Assembly: GCA_017503065.1 (NCBI GenBank) | Contig: JAFVTT010000037.1 | Location: 1 to 61,816 of the forward strand | Length of the DNA stretch: 61,816 nucleotides | From: Bacteroidaceae bacterium | GTDB lineage: Bacteria > Bacteroidota > Bacteroidia > Bacteroidales > Bacteroidaceae | Reading direction: 5' to 3' | Shown here: piece by piece, positions 45,546-53,280 of the stretch | Layout: each line of letters starts with the position of its first letter | How positions within the stretch are numbered: the stretch's first letter is position 1 | Made by a program: the position numbers and the translations under genes | The notes under the pieces: model-generated | Told to the model about the DNA's origin: nothing | What the model saw: only the letters and a program-made list of their open reading frames with translations | The model's database searches: none

Positions 45546-46571
45546 TTACTTATACAACTGCATGAATGTCTTGTGTCCCTTCGCATAGTATTGCCAGAGA
45601 AGCGAGAAGGAACTCTGTTCGGGCACAGGGGACAAGACGGTCTTGCTCAGATTCTCCTCACGGTCCTTGCGGAAGTCCTCCTTCATCCCATGGAAAGCAC
45701 GTCGTGCCTTCCATACGGCAAGGAACGATCCCCATTGAATGGTGAGCAGGAACTGCAGGCTGGCCAGCGCATCAAGCCAGAAGCGGAGGCGCATGACGGA
45801 CTTCAGTCTGTCCTCTGGCAGGTTCTTGTAAAGGAGCAGGAGGTTGTTGCGGAAGTTGAGGAACGTCTTTCTGGGATTGCCCTGCGGCAAGGTGCCGCCT
45901 CCCAGGTGATATGCTACGCTCTGGGGCACGCAAACCACTCCCCTACCCCGGCTACGCAAACGCCAGCACAGGTCTATCTCCTCCTGATGGGCAAAGAAAC
46001 GTCCGTCCAGACCTCCTGCCTGCCAATAGTCATTGCTTCGTATGAGCAGACATGCACCTGTGGCCCAAAGTACCGTGGCTATGTCGTCGTACTGTCCGCG
46101 GTCTTCCTCCACCGTGCCCATCACTCTGCCACGGCAATAGGGATAGCCGAGAGCATCTATGAAACCACCGCATGCACCGGCATACTCAAAGTCCTTGGGC
46201 GACCACTGGCACAGGAGTTTGGGCTGGCAGGCGGCCACCTCGGGGTGTGCGTCCATGTATTGCATCATTGGTTCGAGCCAACCCTCACGCACCTCCACAT
46301 CGCTGTTCAGCAACAGGTAGTATTCCGCTTCTATGGGCTTAAGACCACGGTTGTAGCCCTCGGCAAAACCGTAGTTCTTGTCCAGCACGACCTGACGCAC
46401 GGAGGGAAACTCGCGCGAAAGCATCTCCAAGGAGTCGTCGGTACTGCCGTTGTCGGCAACCACTATCTCAGCATCTCCGCTATGCCGTATTACGGACGGG
46501 AGGAAACGCCGCATCATGTCTGCTCCGTTCCAGTTCAGTATTACTATGGATAATTTGGTTTTGTTGCTCAT
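45546..46571 (-). CDS. Family 2 glycosyltransferase
   Basis: A 341-residue GT-A fold glycosyltransferase (GT2, rhamnosyltransferase-like). LSIVILNWNGADMMRRFLPSV (residues 7-27), VVADNGSTDDS and LLNSDVEVREGWLE hold the nucleotide-sugar and metal-binding residues (the DxD equivalent is SDV), and FAHQEEIDLCWRLRSRG is the acceptor-site motif. A hydrophobic stretch near residues 270-290 may anchor it to the membrane. The product is probably a cell-surface glycan. It shares the strand with rmuC; upstream is a long repeat region. Confidence 0.93.
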   Translation of the reverse strand: MSNKTKLSIVILNWNGADMMRRFLPSVIRHSGDAEIVVADNGSTDDSLEMLSREFPSVRQVVLDKNYGFAEGYNRGLKPIEAEYYLLLNSDVEVREGWLEPMMQYMDAHPEVAACQPKLLCQWSPKDFEYAGACGGFIDALGYPYCRGRVMGTVEEDRGQYDDIATVLWATGACLLIRSNDYWQAGGLDGRFFAHQEEIDLCWRLRSRGRGVVCVPQSVAYHLGGGTLPQGNPRKTFLNFRNNLLLLYKNLPEDRLKSVMRLRFWLDALASLQFLLTIQWGSFLAVWKARRAFHGMKEDFRKDREENLSKTVLSPVPEQSSFSLLWQYYAKGHKTFMQLYK

Positions 46572-47019
46572 CTTCGTTTGGTTTGATGTTTCAGGCGGCA
46601 GGGGGGGGGAACGTTGAACGTTGTGCGAGGAGCGGTGAGCGGGGAAGTCCGAGTTCTCCGAATACTCTGAGTTCTCTGTTTCCCGTTTTCCGTTTTGACT
46701 TAACGTCGACCTTTGGTTCGTCGAACTTGCTCACGCTCGGCTTTTCGGACACGGCCGTGTCCCTACCGTGCTCTCGCTTACTCGCAGTTTTAAGCCGACT
46801 GCATCGTCTTGAACCTGCTCACGCTCGGGGATGTAGGGACTCGGCATGCCGTGTCCCTACCATGCTTCTGCTCTCGCTTACTCGCAGATTTCCGTTTTCC
46901 GTTTTCCTTTGTCCCCCTGAGACAGGGGTGACGAGGAACGAAGTTCCGGAGGGGGTATGACCTTTTCGTTCACCGCTCATCCATTCACCGTTCACCGCTC
47001 ATCGCTCACCCTTCACCGC
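46572..47019. repeat. Repeat-dense region between the GT2 and mtaB genes
   Basis: No gene seen. In order it holds AGCGGTGAGCGG and GAATACTCTGAG units (46630-46680), TTTCCCGTTTTCCG (46678-46696), and two copies of a block running GCTCACGCTCGG, GGACACGG palindrome, TGCTCTCGCTTACTCGCAG (46731-46786 and 46819-46887). A truncated copy of the 43096 element lies at 46911-46961, and TTCACCGCTCATCC units (46967-47025) run into the mtaB stop. Confidence 0.88.
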
Positions 47020-48378
47020 TCATCCGTTTTCCATTCCCACCATCGTTCCATTCAATGCCGTGCCGTCCTCGTTCCATTCGCCGAGGCGCACGTCAACTAT
47101 GGTATTGTCCACCATATCGCTGGAGGTGCCGTCAGGCAGGGTTATCTCCACACGTATGTAATTGTCGGTAAAGCCGTGCATGGTACGCTTGCTCTTGCTA
47201 TGCTCCAGCAGCACCGGCCGCACCTTGCCTATATATCTGTTGTAGAAGTCGTGGGTAATGCGCTCGCTGAGGTCCAGTATCTTCTGGCTCCTCTCCTTCT
47301 TATCCTCGGGGCGCACCTTGTGCGGAATCTCCAGAGCCTTGGTACCGGGTCGCTCGCTATAGGGGAAGACATGGTACTGTGCCACGGGCAGGGAAGCCAT
47401 GTAGTCGTAGGCCTCCCGAAAGAGTTCCTCCGTTTCGCCACGGGTTCCCACTATAGTGTCCACACCTATGAAGGCATCGGGCATAAGTTCCAGAACGCGC
47501 TCCACCTTGCTACGGAACAGTGCCGTATCGTACTTTCTGCGCATCAGTCGCAGCACCTCATCGCTTCCGCTCTGCAGGGGAATATGGAAGTGCGGCATAA
47601 AGGCACGGCTCTTTGCACAGAACTGCAGCACCTCGTCGGTGAGCAGGTTTGGCTCTATGCTGGATATGCGGTATCGCTCTATACCCTCTACTGCATCCAG
47701 GGCCTTCAGCAGGTCCAGGAAACTCTCTCCCGTAGTCTTGCCGAAGTCTCCGATGTTCACTCCGGTGATTACTATCTCCTTTGCACCTGCCATGGCTGCC
47801 TCGCGGGCTTGGGAAACCAGCAACTCTATACTGCCGTTGCGCGAGCGTCCACGTGCAAAGGGTATGGTGCAGTAGGTGCAATAATAGTCGCAACCGTCCT
47901 GAACCTTCAGGAAATAGCGCGTCCTGTCTCCGCAAGAGCACGAAGGCATGAAGTTGCGTATATCAGCCGTACGTACGGTGCGATGCTCGTGTGCCGCCAG
48001 TTTGCGTTCCTCGGGCATCATCTGCATACGTTCCAATATCGCATCCACTATCTGCCCTTTCTCGTTACTGCCAAGAACCAGGTCTACTCCCTCCATGGCC
48101 GAAACCTGTTCGGGCTTCAACTGGGCATAGCACCCCGTCACCACAACAATGGCACCGGGATGGTTCCTGACCAGACGATGTATGGCCTGGCGGCACTTGC
48201 TGTCCGCCACCTCTGTAACGCTACACGTATTAACCACACATATATCCGCTATCTCGCCCTTGCGAGCGGTACGCACACCACGAGCCTTCAGTTCTGCACC
48301 CACGGTGCTCGTCTCTGCAAAGTTCAGTTTGCAGCCCAAGGTGTAATATACCGCTTTCTTGTCTTCAAACATATTCAT
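47020..48378 (-). CDS. mtaB: tRNA t6A37 methylthiotransferase MtaB
   Basis: A 452-residue radical-SAM enzyme that converts t6A37 to ms2t6A in tRNA. The N-terminal UPF0004 domain has three Fe-S Cys (LGCKLN, NTCSVT, GCYAQ), the radical-SAM motif is CDYYCTYC (about 153-160), and a C-terminal TRAM domain follows (about 375-440). It is MtaB rather than MiaB or RimO by YYTLGCKLNFAET. A full promoter ends 4 nt before the ATG at 48378, suggesting a leaderless mRNA; an in-frame ATG at 48372 is the alternative start. The last residues MENG and the stop fall in the GGAAAACGGATGAGCGG repeat. Confidence 0.95.
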   Translation of the reverse strand: MNMFEDKKAVYYTLGCKLNFAETSTVGAELKARGVRTARKGEIADICVVNTCSVTEVADSKCRQAIHRLVRNHPGAIVVVTGCYAQLKPEQVSAMEGVDLVLGSNEKGQIVDAILERMQMMPEERKLAAHEHRTVRTADIRNFMPSCSCGDRTRYFLKVQDGCDYYCTYCTIPFARGRSRNGSIELLVSQAREAAMAGAKEIVITGVNIGDFGKTTGESFLDLLKALDAVEGIERYRISSIEPNLLTDEVLQFCAKSRAFMPHFHIPLQSGSDEVLRLMRRKYDTALFRSKVERVLELMPDAFIGVDTIVGTRGETEELFREAYDYMASLPVAQYHVFPYSERPGTKALEIPHKVRPEDKKERSQKILDLSERITHDFYNRYIGKVRPVLLEHSKSKRTMHGFTDNYIRVEITLPDGTSSDMVDNTIVDVRLGEWNEDGTALNGTMVGMENG

Positions 48379-48382
48379 GTTG

Positions 48383-48414
48383 CAAAGTTACGATTAAGCG
48401 AGCGATTTGCCAAA
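48383..48414 (-). promoter_or_regulatory. Full Bacteroidetes promoter 4 nt before mtaB
   Basis: On the minus strand TTTG (48411-48414) and TAACTTTG (48383-48390) are separated by 20 nt, and the ATG follows after 4 nt. The -33 box lies inside a palindrome (48404-48430). Confidence 0.75.
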
Positions 48415-48505
48415 TTTATTTGAGCAAATCCGAGCGTGAGTAACTTAGACCGAAGGTCAGAGCTACGATTAAGTGAGCGAAATGTCAAATACATTTGAAC
48501 ATTTC
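48404..48505. repeat. Two palindromes with covarying stems
   Basis: Copy 1 has outer stem GATTTGC (48404-48410) with GCAAATC (48424-48430); copy 2 has GAAATGT (48479-48485) with ACATTTC (48499-48505). Inner AAAT/ATTT pairs and the bulge pattern are the same. Both are preceded by TACGATTAAG(C/T)GAGCG. Confidence 0.88.
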
Positions 48506-48804
48506 TACAATATTAACAACCATATTACAACCTAACGTCCAAACCTATTACAATAAAATCAACAAGTAAATTGATAGGGCAAATTGAGCAAATCTGTTCG
48601 ATATTTGCGGTTAAACATTAAAAATATTAGAATCATATACATGATATAAAACATATATTAAAGATTTCCGCTCTTATTCCGCACCAAAACCCTAAAGCGA
48701 TTTATCGCTAATAATCAAGGGGTTATAGTAAATATCACCATGTCAATGCAAAAAAAAGTCTAAAAATAATTGAAGAAATGTATTCGTGATATTAAAAATT
48801 GTCG

Positions 48805-48812
48805 TACCTTTG
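48805..48812 (+). promoter_or_regulatory. -7 box of the Cys-repeat lipoprotein gene
   Basis: TACCTTTG, 51 nt before the ATG; no convincing -33 box. Confidence 0.6.
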
Positions 48813-48863
48813 CACCGCAAAAAGGAAATAATGATTGTTTTACAGTATTAAAAAGTAACAAAA

Positions 48864-49049
48864 ATGAAGAAGTTAGCATTTGTATTTGCAGCTATCGTAG
48901 CTGTATCTTTCGCTTCTTGCGGCAACAAGACCACTGGTACTGAGTGCGCTGACAGCACCGCTTGTGATAGCGTTGTATGCTGCGACACCGTTGCTTGTGA
49001 CAGCGTTTGCTGCGACAGCGTTGCTTGCGATAGCGTAGTAGCTGAGTAA
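48864..49049 (+). CDS. Tiny lipoprotein with Cys-Asp-Ser repeats
   Basis: A 61-residue product with a clear signal peptide and lipobox FASC (Cys19). The mature part is about 42 residues and has eight further Cys (28, 34, 39, 40, 45, 49, 50, 55), set in repeats of (A/C)CD(S/T)V every 5-6 residues. No family is recognised. The Cys spacing suggests metal binding or disulphide cross-linking at the envelope, which is inference. It has its own promoter and a strong terminator, so it is a stand-alone transcript. The repeated GCGACAGCGTT codons show internal duplication. Confidence 0.8.
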   Translation: MKKLAFVFAAIVAVSFASCGNKTTGTECADSTACDSVVCCDTVACDSVCCDSVACDSVVAE

Positions 49050-49072
49050 TTAGCCACAGACGATATCAAGAC

Positions 49073-49106
49073 AAAGAGGAATGATTGATCATTCCTCTTT
49101 TTTTAT
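49073..49106 (+). terminator. Terminator of the Cys-repeat lipoprotein gene
   Basis: The 12-bp perfect stem AAAGAGGAATGA (49073-49084) and TCATTCCTCTTT (49089-49100), TTGA loop, is followed by a T-run. Confidence 0.93.
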
Positions 49107-49453
49107 TTATATATACCATCACTTGCTCCGTCTGCCAAACCAACACTTTGCTTATAACATCTCTCAGCAATGATTTAGGAGGTTACTACTGAAAACATCC
49201 AACGCTGTACTAAAGAGCCATTATTTATCATCAGTAATAATTCACCGAACCATCGGTAATCGTTCGTCGAACGAACAGTAATGATGCGTCCCCATCATCA
49301 CGAAGACAAACTAAAAGGAAAAAGAAGTCCATCAAAATATATAACTGTAGACAAAACGACCATATAAAAAAATCCCCGATAGCATTTGCTTCGGGGATCA
49401 TTTCTCAGCACAAGGCTGATATAGTTTTACAGTTTTTTCTGTATCAAACAGGA
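49107..49453. other. Convergent intergenic region with a repeat cluster
   Basis: No gene seen. A block at 49230-49286 has CATCAGTAAT/CAGTAATGATG and CGTTCGTCGAACGAAC inverted words and shares ACCATCGGTAAT(C/G)GTTCG with 5428-5445. The rplI terminator lies at 49365-49398. Confidence 0.75.
49365..49398 (-). terminator. Terminator of the rpsF-rpsR-rplI operon
   Basis: Minus-strand stem ATCCCCGA (49391-49398) with TCGGGGAT (49372-49379), followed by seven T (A on the plus strand at 49365-49371). Confidence 0.9.
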
Positions 49454-49927
49454 TTAAGCCTCCTCTGATGCAGCCTCTACAGCAGCACCCTCTGCCACTA
49501 CGTCGAATGCAACGTTTGCAGTAACGTCCTTATGCAACTTAACCAGAGCAACATAAGAACCTACCTCCTTAACGTCCTTCAGAACGATAATCTTGCGGTT
49601 TACCTCAAGACCGAGCTTAGCGAGCTCCTCTGCGATATGCAGGTTGTTCACACTACCATAAATCTGACCGGTAGCGCTAACCTTGGTGCTGATAGTCAGC
49701 TGAACAGCGTTCAACTTCTCGGCCATAGCCTCGGCATCAGCCTTGATCTTAGCCAACTTTACAGCCTTCTGCTTCAGGTCCTCAGCCAACTGCTTCTTTG
49801 CGCTCTCGCTGGCAATTACAGCCTTACCATAAGGAATCAGGTAGTTACGGCCATAACCAGCCTTCACGTTTACGATTTCATTCTTGAAACCCAAGCCAAT
49901 GATGTCTTCTTTCAGAATAATTTCCAT
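49454..49927 (-). CDS. rplI: 50S ribosomal protein L9
   Basis: A 157-residue ribosomal protein that binds 23S rRNA domain V. The N-terminal domain begins MEIILKEDIIGLGFKNEIVNVKAGYGRNYLIP, the standard L9 signature; a long central helix (about 41-75) and a C-terminal domain follow, and an Ala/Glu-rich tail (EGAAVEAASEEA) extends slightly beyond E. coli L9. It is the last gene of the three-gene operon, 18 nt after rpsR, and ends at a terminator. Confidence 0.97.
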   Translation of the reverse strand: MEIILKEDIIGLGFKNEIVNVKAGYGRNYLIPYGKAVIASESAKKQLAEDLKQKAVKLAKIKADAEAMAEKLNAVQLTISTKVSATGQIYGSVNNLHIAEELAKLGLEVNRKIIVLKDVKEVGSYVALVKLHKDVTANVAFDVVAEGAAVEAASEEA

Positions 49928-49945
49928 ATCTACTTCCTCCTTAGT

Positions 49946-50209
49946 TTACTTCATCAAATCGGTTACGAAGGGCAGCAGAGCCAGGTGACGGGCACGCTTA
50001 ACGGCCTGAGCCACACGACGCTGATACTTCAAAGATGTGCCGGTGATACGACGGGGAAGAATCTTGCCCTGCTCGTTCAGGAACTTCTTCAGGAACTCGG
50101 GATCCTTATAATCGATATACTTGATACCGCTCTTCTTGAAACGGCAGTACTTCTTCTTCTTGATATCAATTGCAGGAGCGTTCAGATAACGAATTTCAGA
50201 CTGTGCCAT
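49946..50209 (-). CDS. rpsR: 30S ribosomal protein S18
   Basis: An 87-residue small-subunit protein next to S6 on the platform. [29 protein letters not shown] and [36 protein letters not shown] are the standard S18 core. Spacing to rpsF is only 2 nt, consistent with coupled translation of the S6-S18 pair. An unusual Lys/Tyr-rich N-terminus is typical of Bacteroidetes S18. Confidence 0.97.
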   Translation of the reverse strand: MAQSEIRYLNAPAIDIKKKKYCRFKKSGIKYIDYKDPEFLKKFLNEQGKILPRRITGTSLKYQRRVAQAVKRARHLALLPFVTDLMK

Positions 50210-50211
50210 GT

Positions 50212-50547
50212 TTATGCCTCCTTTTTATTGTTACGACGCTTTTCAGCATACTCAGCTGCATACTTCTCCATCTTTACGGTCAGATAGCGCAGCACTCTCT
50301 CGTCACGACGGTAAGCAATCTCCAGAGTCTTGATAGTCTCGGGAGCAGCCTTGAACTCGATGAGCTCATAAAAACCGGTGCTCTTCTTCTCAATGGGGTA
50401 AGCAAGTTTCTTCAGGCCCCAGTTCTCTTCGCTGATAATCTCAGCGCCACACTTGGCAAGAACGCCCTTGAACTTCTCTACCGCTTCCTTCATCTGTTCA
50501 TCAGACAAAACGGGAGTCAAAATGAAAACGGTTTCGTATTGGTTCAT
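50212..50547 (-). CDS. rpsF: 30S ribosomal protein S6
   Basis: A 111-residue small-subunit protein. The ATG at 50547 ([19 protein letters not shown]) fits S6; an in-frame extension to 50628 crosses the promoter and is rejected. [22 protein letters not shown] is the conserved S6 centre. The C-terminal Lys/Asn-rich tail is short. It is the first gene of rpsF-rpsR-rplI and has a complete promoter 50 nt upstream. Confidence 0.97.
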   Translation of the reverse strand: MNQYETVFILTPVLSDEQMKEAVEKFKGVLAKCGAEIISEENWGLKKLAYPIEKKSTGFYELIEFKAAPETIKTLEIAYRRDERVLRYLTVKMEKYAAEYAEKRRNNKKEA

Positions 50548-50597
50548 AATACGTTTAAATTGATTAATTATGTTGATAATAGTGCATAAATGCGGTG

Positions 50598-50628
50598 CAA
50601 AGGTACTGCTTTTGCGCGAGGTACGCAA
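50598..50628 (-). promoter_or_regulatory. Promoter of the rpsF operon
   Basis: On the minus strand TTG (50626-50628) and TACCTTTG (50598-50605) are 20 nt apart. The transcript would have a leader of about 45 nt. Confidence 0.8.
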
Positions 50629-50773
50629 GCATTCTCTTCATTTTTTACATTTTTAATCTTATTTTTAGACAACAAATTAGGAGATGTCAGAGTTTTTTTC
50701 TTATTTTGCATAGCAATTTAGGCAAGGACATGCCGTCAAGAAGATTTTTGAACACATATATACATATCCAAAA

Positions 50774-50959
50774 ATGAAGTACACTGGTATCATCATGATT
50801 GTGGTTGGAGCATTAATCCTATTGCTCAGTTATGCAACCGACAGATTCTTAAACAGCGGAACCGTAGACCAAAATTGGATTCAAGGTTTGGCTATGTTGC
50901 TGATTATCGCAGGCGTGCCTACACATATCCATGTAGTCGGCAAATCGTCAAAGGCATAA
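50774..50959 (+). CDS. Small two-helix membrane protein
   Basis: A 61-residue protein with two hydrophobic segments (about 4-21 and 39-55) joined by a polar loop TDRFLNSGTVDQNW. It belongs to no family I can name; similar small MKYTGIIMIVVGALIL-type proteins are frequent in Bacteroidales. The stable hairpin 14 nt after the stop supports it as a real transcript. No clear -7 box lies upstream. Confidence 0.65.
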   Translation: MKYTGIIMIVVGALILLLSYATDRFLNSGTVDQNWIQGLAMLLIIAGVPTHIHVVGKSSKA

Positions 50960-50972
50960 CACTCACACAAGC

Positions 50973-51025
50973 AGGCAAAGAAGAGAGGGGAAAAGCGCGT
51001 TGCTTTTCCCCTCTCTTCTTTGCCT
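50973..51025. terminator. Bidirectional terminator with 24-bp perfect stem
   Basis: Positions 50973-50996 and 51002-51025 are exact reverse complements with a 5-nt loop GCGTT. It lies between the plus-strand small membrane protein gene and minus-strand rprY, and would stop both. Confidence 0.9.
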
Positions 51026-51054
51026 TTGCGGAGACCACATAGGGAATCCGCAGG

Positions 51055-51750
51055 TTAACTCTCAGGTATTATCAGGCGATAACCCTTGCCGTGGACATTG
51101 TTTATCTCAATACGGGGGTCTGCCTTCAGGTGCTTGCGCAACTTGGTGATGTAAACATCCATTGAACGGGCGTTGAAATAGTTGTCGTCAATCCAGATGG
51201 TCTTCAATGCCAACTCACGCTCCAACACCTGATTGCCATGGGCACACAAGAGGGCAAGCAGTTCACTCTCCTTGGTGGTAAGCTTGGTGTTCACATCTCC
51301 CATAGTAAGGAGCTGACGCTGCGTGTCAAAGGTATAGCCCCCTAACTGATAAACGGTCTGAGCCTTCTTTGTCTTACCTTTCACACGACGCAGGATAGCC
51401 TCCATGCGGAACACCAGTTCGTCCATACTGAAGGGCTTTGTCAGGTAGTCGTCCGCTCCGACCTTGAATCCGTCCAGAATATCATCCTTTAGGTTCTTTG
51501 CGGTCAGGAAAATGATGGGAACTTCCTGATTTACCAGACGTATTTCCTTGGCAAGAGTGAATCCGTCCATCTTGGGCATCATCACATCAAGCAGGCACAT
51601 GTCGTAGTGTCCCTTCGTGAATGCACGATAACCGGCCTCACCGTCAAGATACAGCTCTGCATCATAACCCTTGGCCTGGAGGTACTCTCTCAAAAGCATA
51701 CCGAGACTTTCCTCATCCTCACACAATAGAATTCTCTGTCTTGTTTCCAT
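51055..51750 (-). CDS. rprY: OmpR-family response regulator RprY
   Basis: A 231-residue DNA-binding response regulator. The ATG at 51750 (METRQRILLCEDEESLG) is chosen because the acidic pocket follows at once; 17 more codons upstream are open but are probably leader. The receiver domain (5-120) has the phospho-Asp in CLLDVMMPKMDG and the Lys in PIIFLTAKN. The winged-helix domain (about 135-230) has RSMDVYITKLRKHLKADPRI and VHGKGYRLI. Its partner kinase lies 75 nt upstream. RprXY in B. fragilis affects tetracycline-related and stress phenotypes. Confidence 0.92.
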   Translation of the reverse strand: METRQRILLCEDEESLGMLLREYLQAKGYDAELYLDGEAGYRAFTKGHYDMCLLDVMMPKMDGFTLAKEIRLVNQEVPIIFLTAKNLKDDILDGFKVGADDYLTKPFSMDELVFRMEAILRRVKGKTKKAQTVYQLGGYTFDTQRQLLTMGDVNTKLTTKESELLALLCAHGNQVLERELALKTIWIDDNYFNARSMDVYITKLRKHLKADPRIEINNVHGKGYRLIIPES

Positions 51751-51825
51751 AATCTCATTTATTATCTCCCATCCGGCAAGGCTGCCAGTTTCTGTCATCA
51801 TAGCCCGCCAATACAGGAATTGTTA

Positions 51826-53244
51826 TTACTTATCTTCTTTATACAACGGCAGCGTGATCATAAACCGTGTTCCCCTGCCATATTCGCTTGCCGCCTTTAT
51901 AGTTCCGTGGTGCAGTTTTACCATCTTGTGCACATAGGCCAACCCCAGTCCGAATCCCTTTACATTGTGGGTATTGCCGGTATGCACCCTGTAGAACCTG
52001 TCGAAGACACGTTTCAAGTCATCTTTCTGAATACCGATGCCATTGTCCTCTACCTGAATATAGAGATGTTCCGAATCGCTTCTGGTGGAGACTTTCAACT
52101 GCAGGCTTACGTCATCCCGTTTGTACTTGACGGCATTGTCCATCAGGTTGAAGATGATGTTTGTAAAGTGCATCTCATCAACACTCACCATAGAGTTGAC
52201 GGCATCCAGATTGGTCTCAATGCTACCTCCGTTCTGCGCCACCTTGATATTGAACGTCTGCACAACACTGTCTATCAGTTCGTTGGCATCCAGCGTCTGC
52301 ATCTTCAGGGCTATATTGCCTCCGTCGTACAGTGACATCTGCAGAACCTTCTCCACCTGATAGCGAAGGCGCTTGGTCTCTCCGTATATCACTCCGCTCA
52401 AACGCTCGTAAGTATCGGTGGACTTCTGCAAGTTGTTATCCGCCAGCATCTGTGCGGCAATGCTTATAGTGGATATGGGCGTCTTGAACTCGTGCGTCAT
52501 GTTGTTGATGAAGTCGTTCTTCAATTCCGTCAGTTTCTTCTGCCTTAAAACGAGGTAAACCGTAATAAGGAAAGTGACAAACAGGAACAATGTAAAGAGC
52601 AATGCCAGATATATCATATTGGCAACCTCCAGCACATACCTGTTGAGTTTCGGGAAATGTATGCTCACGATTCCCATCTTGCCGGTTGGGTCACTGCGGA
52701 AGAGTGTCTGGCTGTAACTGTAGTCTTCTCCCTCCGGATTATAGTCGGGACAACGGTATACCTCACGTCCCTCGCTATTGAACACTCTGTAGTGGAACTC
52801 CAGGTCTATACCATTGTTGCGGAGGGAGCGGCGAAGCGTCTGTACCAGGAAGTCCTTGTCCACCCGTTCCTCGAATCCCTTTTCCCCCGACGCATACAAG
52901 ACTCTGAGGATGACTTCGTCCAGAACTTCACGTTCATATATATATGCATTGCGGATTCTGCGCTGGAAGGTGCGCATTCCCGTCATGGTAATGTCCATTC
53001 CGTACGAGGAGGAGTACATGTCCAAGGAATCTCCGTACATGCCTACCACATCCTGGAGATAGATCATCGTCTCATTGCGTTCCATGTTACGCGATGCTGC
53101 GTCCAGGCTCCTCAAAACACCTTCATTGAACTGCTCTCGTCTTACCGAAATCATCGTCCGTGCATAGCGGAGCTGCAAGTAAAGCAACACCACGAAGCAG
53201 ACACCCATGGTCAGGCAGATTGTCCAAATCATCCATCGTTTCAT
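51826..53244 (-). CDS. rprX: Sensor histidine kinase RprX
   Basis: A 472-residue inner-membrane kinase. Membrane helices at about 5-25 and 205-228 flank a periplasmic sensor of about 180 residues. The H-box is NDFINNMTHEFKTPISTISIA (phospho-His in MTHEFKTP). The ATPase domain has N-box IIFNLMDNAVKYK, G1 VEDNGIGIQ and G2 GFGLGLAYV. A full promoter ends 4 nt before the ATG, suggesting a leaderless transcript. The promoter's -33 box lies in the arm of the upstream EF-G2 terminator. Confidence 0.9.
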   Translation of the reverse strand: MKRWMIWTICLTMGVCFVVLLYLQLRYARTMISVRREQFNEGVLRSLDAASRNMERNETMIYLQDVVGMYGDSLDMYSSSYGMDITMTGMRTFQRRIRNAYIYEREVLDEVILRVLYASGEKGFEERVDKDFLVQTLRRSLRNNGIDLEFHYRVFNSEGREVYRCPDYNPEGEDYSYSQTLFRSDPTGKMGIVSIHFPKLNRYVLEVANMIYLALLFTLFLFVTFLITVYLVLRQKKLTELKNDFINNMTHEFKTPISTISIAAQMLADNNLQKSTDTYERLSGVIYGETKRLRYQVEKVLQMSLYDGGNIALKMQTLDANELIDSVVQTFNIKVAQNGGSIETNLDAVNSMVSVDEMHFTNIIFNLMDNAVKYKRDDVSLQLKVSTRSDSEHLYIQVEDNGIGIQKDDLKRVFDRFYRVHTGNTHNVKGFGLGLAYVHKMVKLHHGTIKAASEYGRGTRFMITLPLYKEDK

Positions 53245-53248
53245 AATG

Positions 53249-53280
53249 CAAAGATAACTATCGAATGTATATATAGCAAA
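53249..53280 (-). promoter_or_regulatory. Full promoter 4 nt before rprX
   Basis: On the minus strand TTTG (53277-53280) and TATCTTTG (53249-53256) are 20 nt apart; the ATG at 53244 follows the -7 box after 4 nt. Confidence 0.75.

Larger units (their letters stand above)
48379..48863. other. 485-nt AT-rich divergent region
   Basis: No gene seen. It holds the mtaB promoter, two copies of a palindromic repeat (48387-48430 and 48462-48505), an AGCGATTTATCGCT hairpin bounded by AACCCT and GGGGTT (about 48688-48723), and the -7 box of the small lipoprotein gene at 48805-48812. The rest is AT-rich. Confidence 0.7.

Noticed and set aside
46957..48423. 488-codon plus-strand frame opposite mtaB
   Set aside because: mtaB has all radical-SAM and UPF0004 motifs; the opposite frame is a high-GC shadow.
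48379..48863. Riboswitch or other known regulatory RNA upstream of mtaB or the small lipoprotein
   Set aside because: The hairpins do not match any riboswitch class I know, and the predicted mtaB transcript has no leader.
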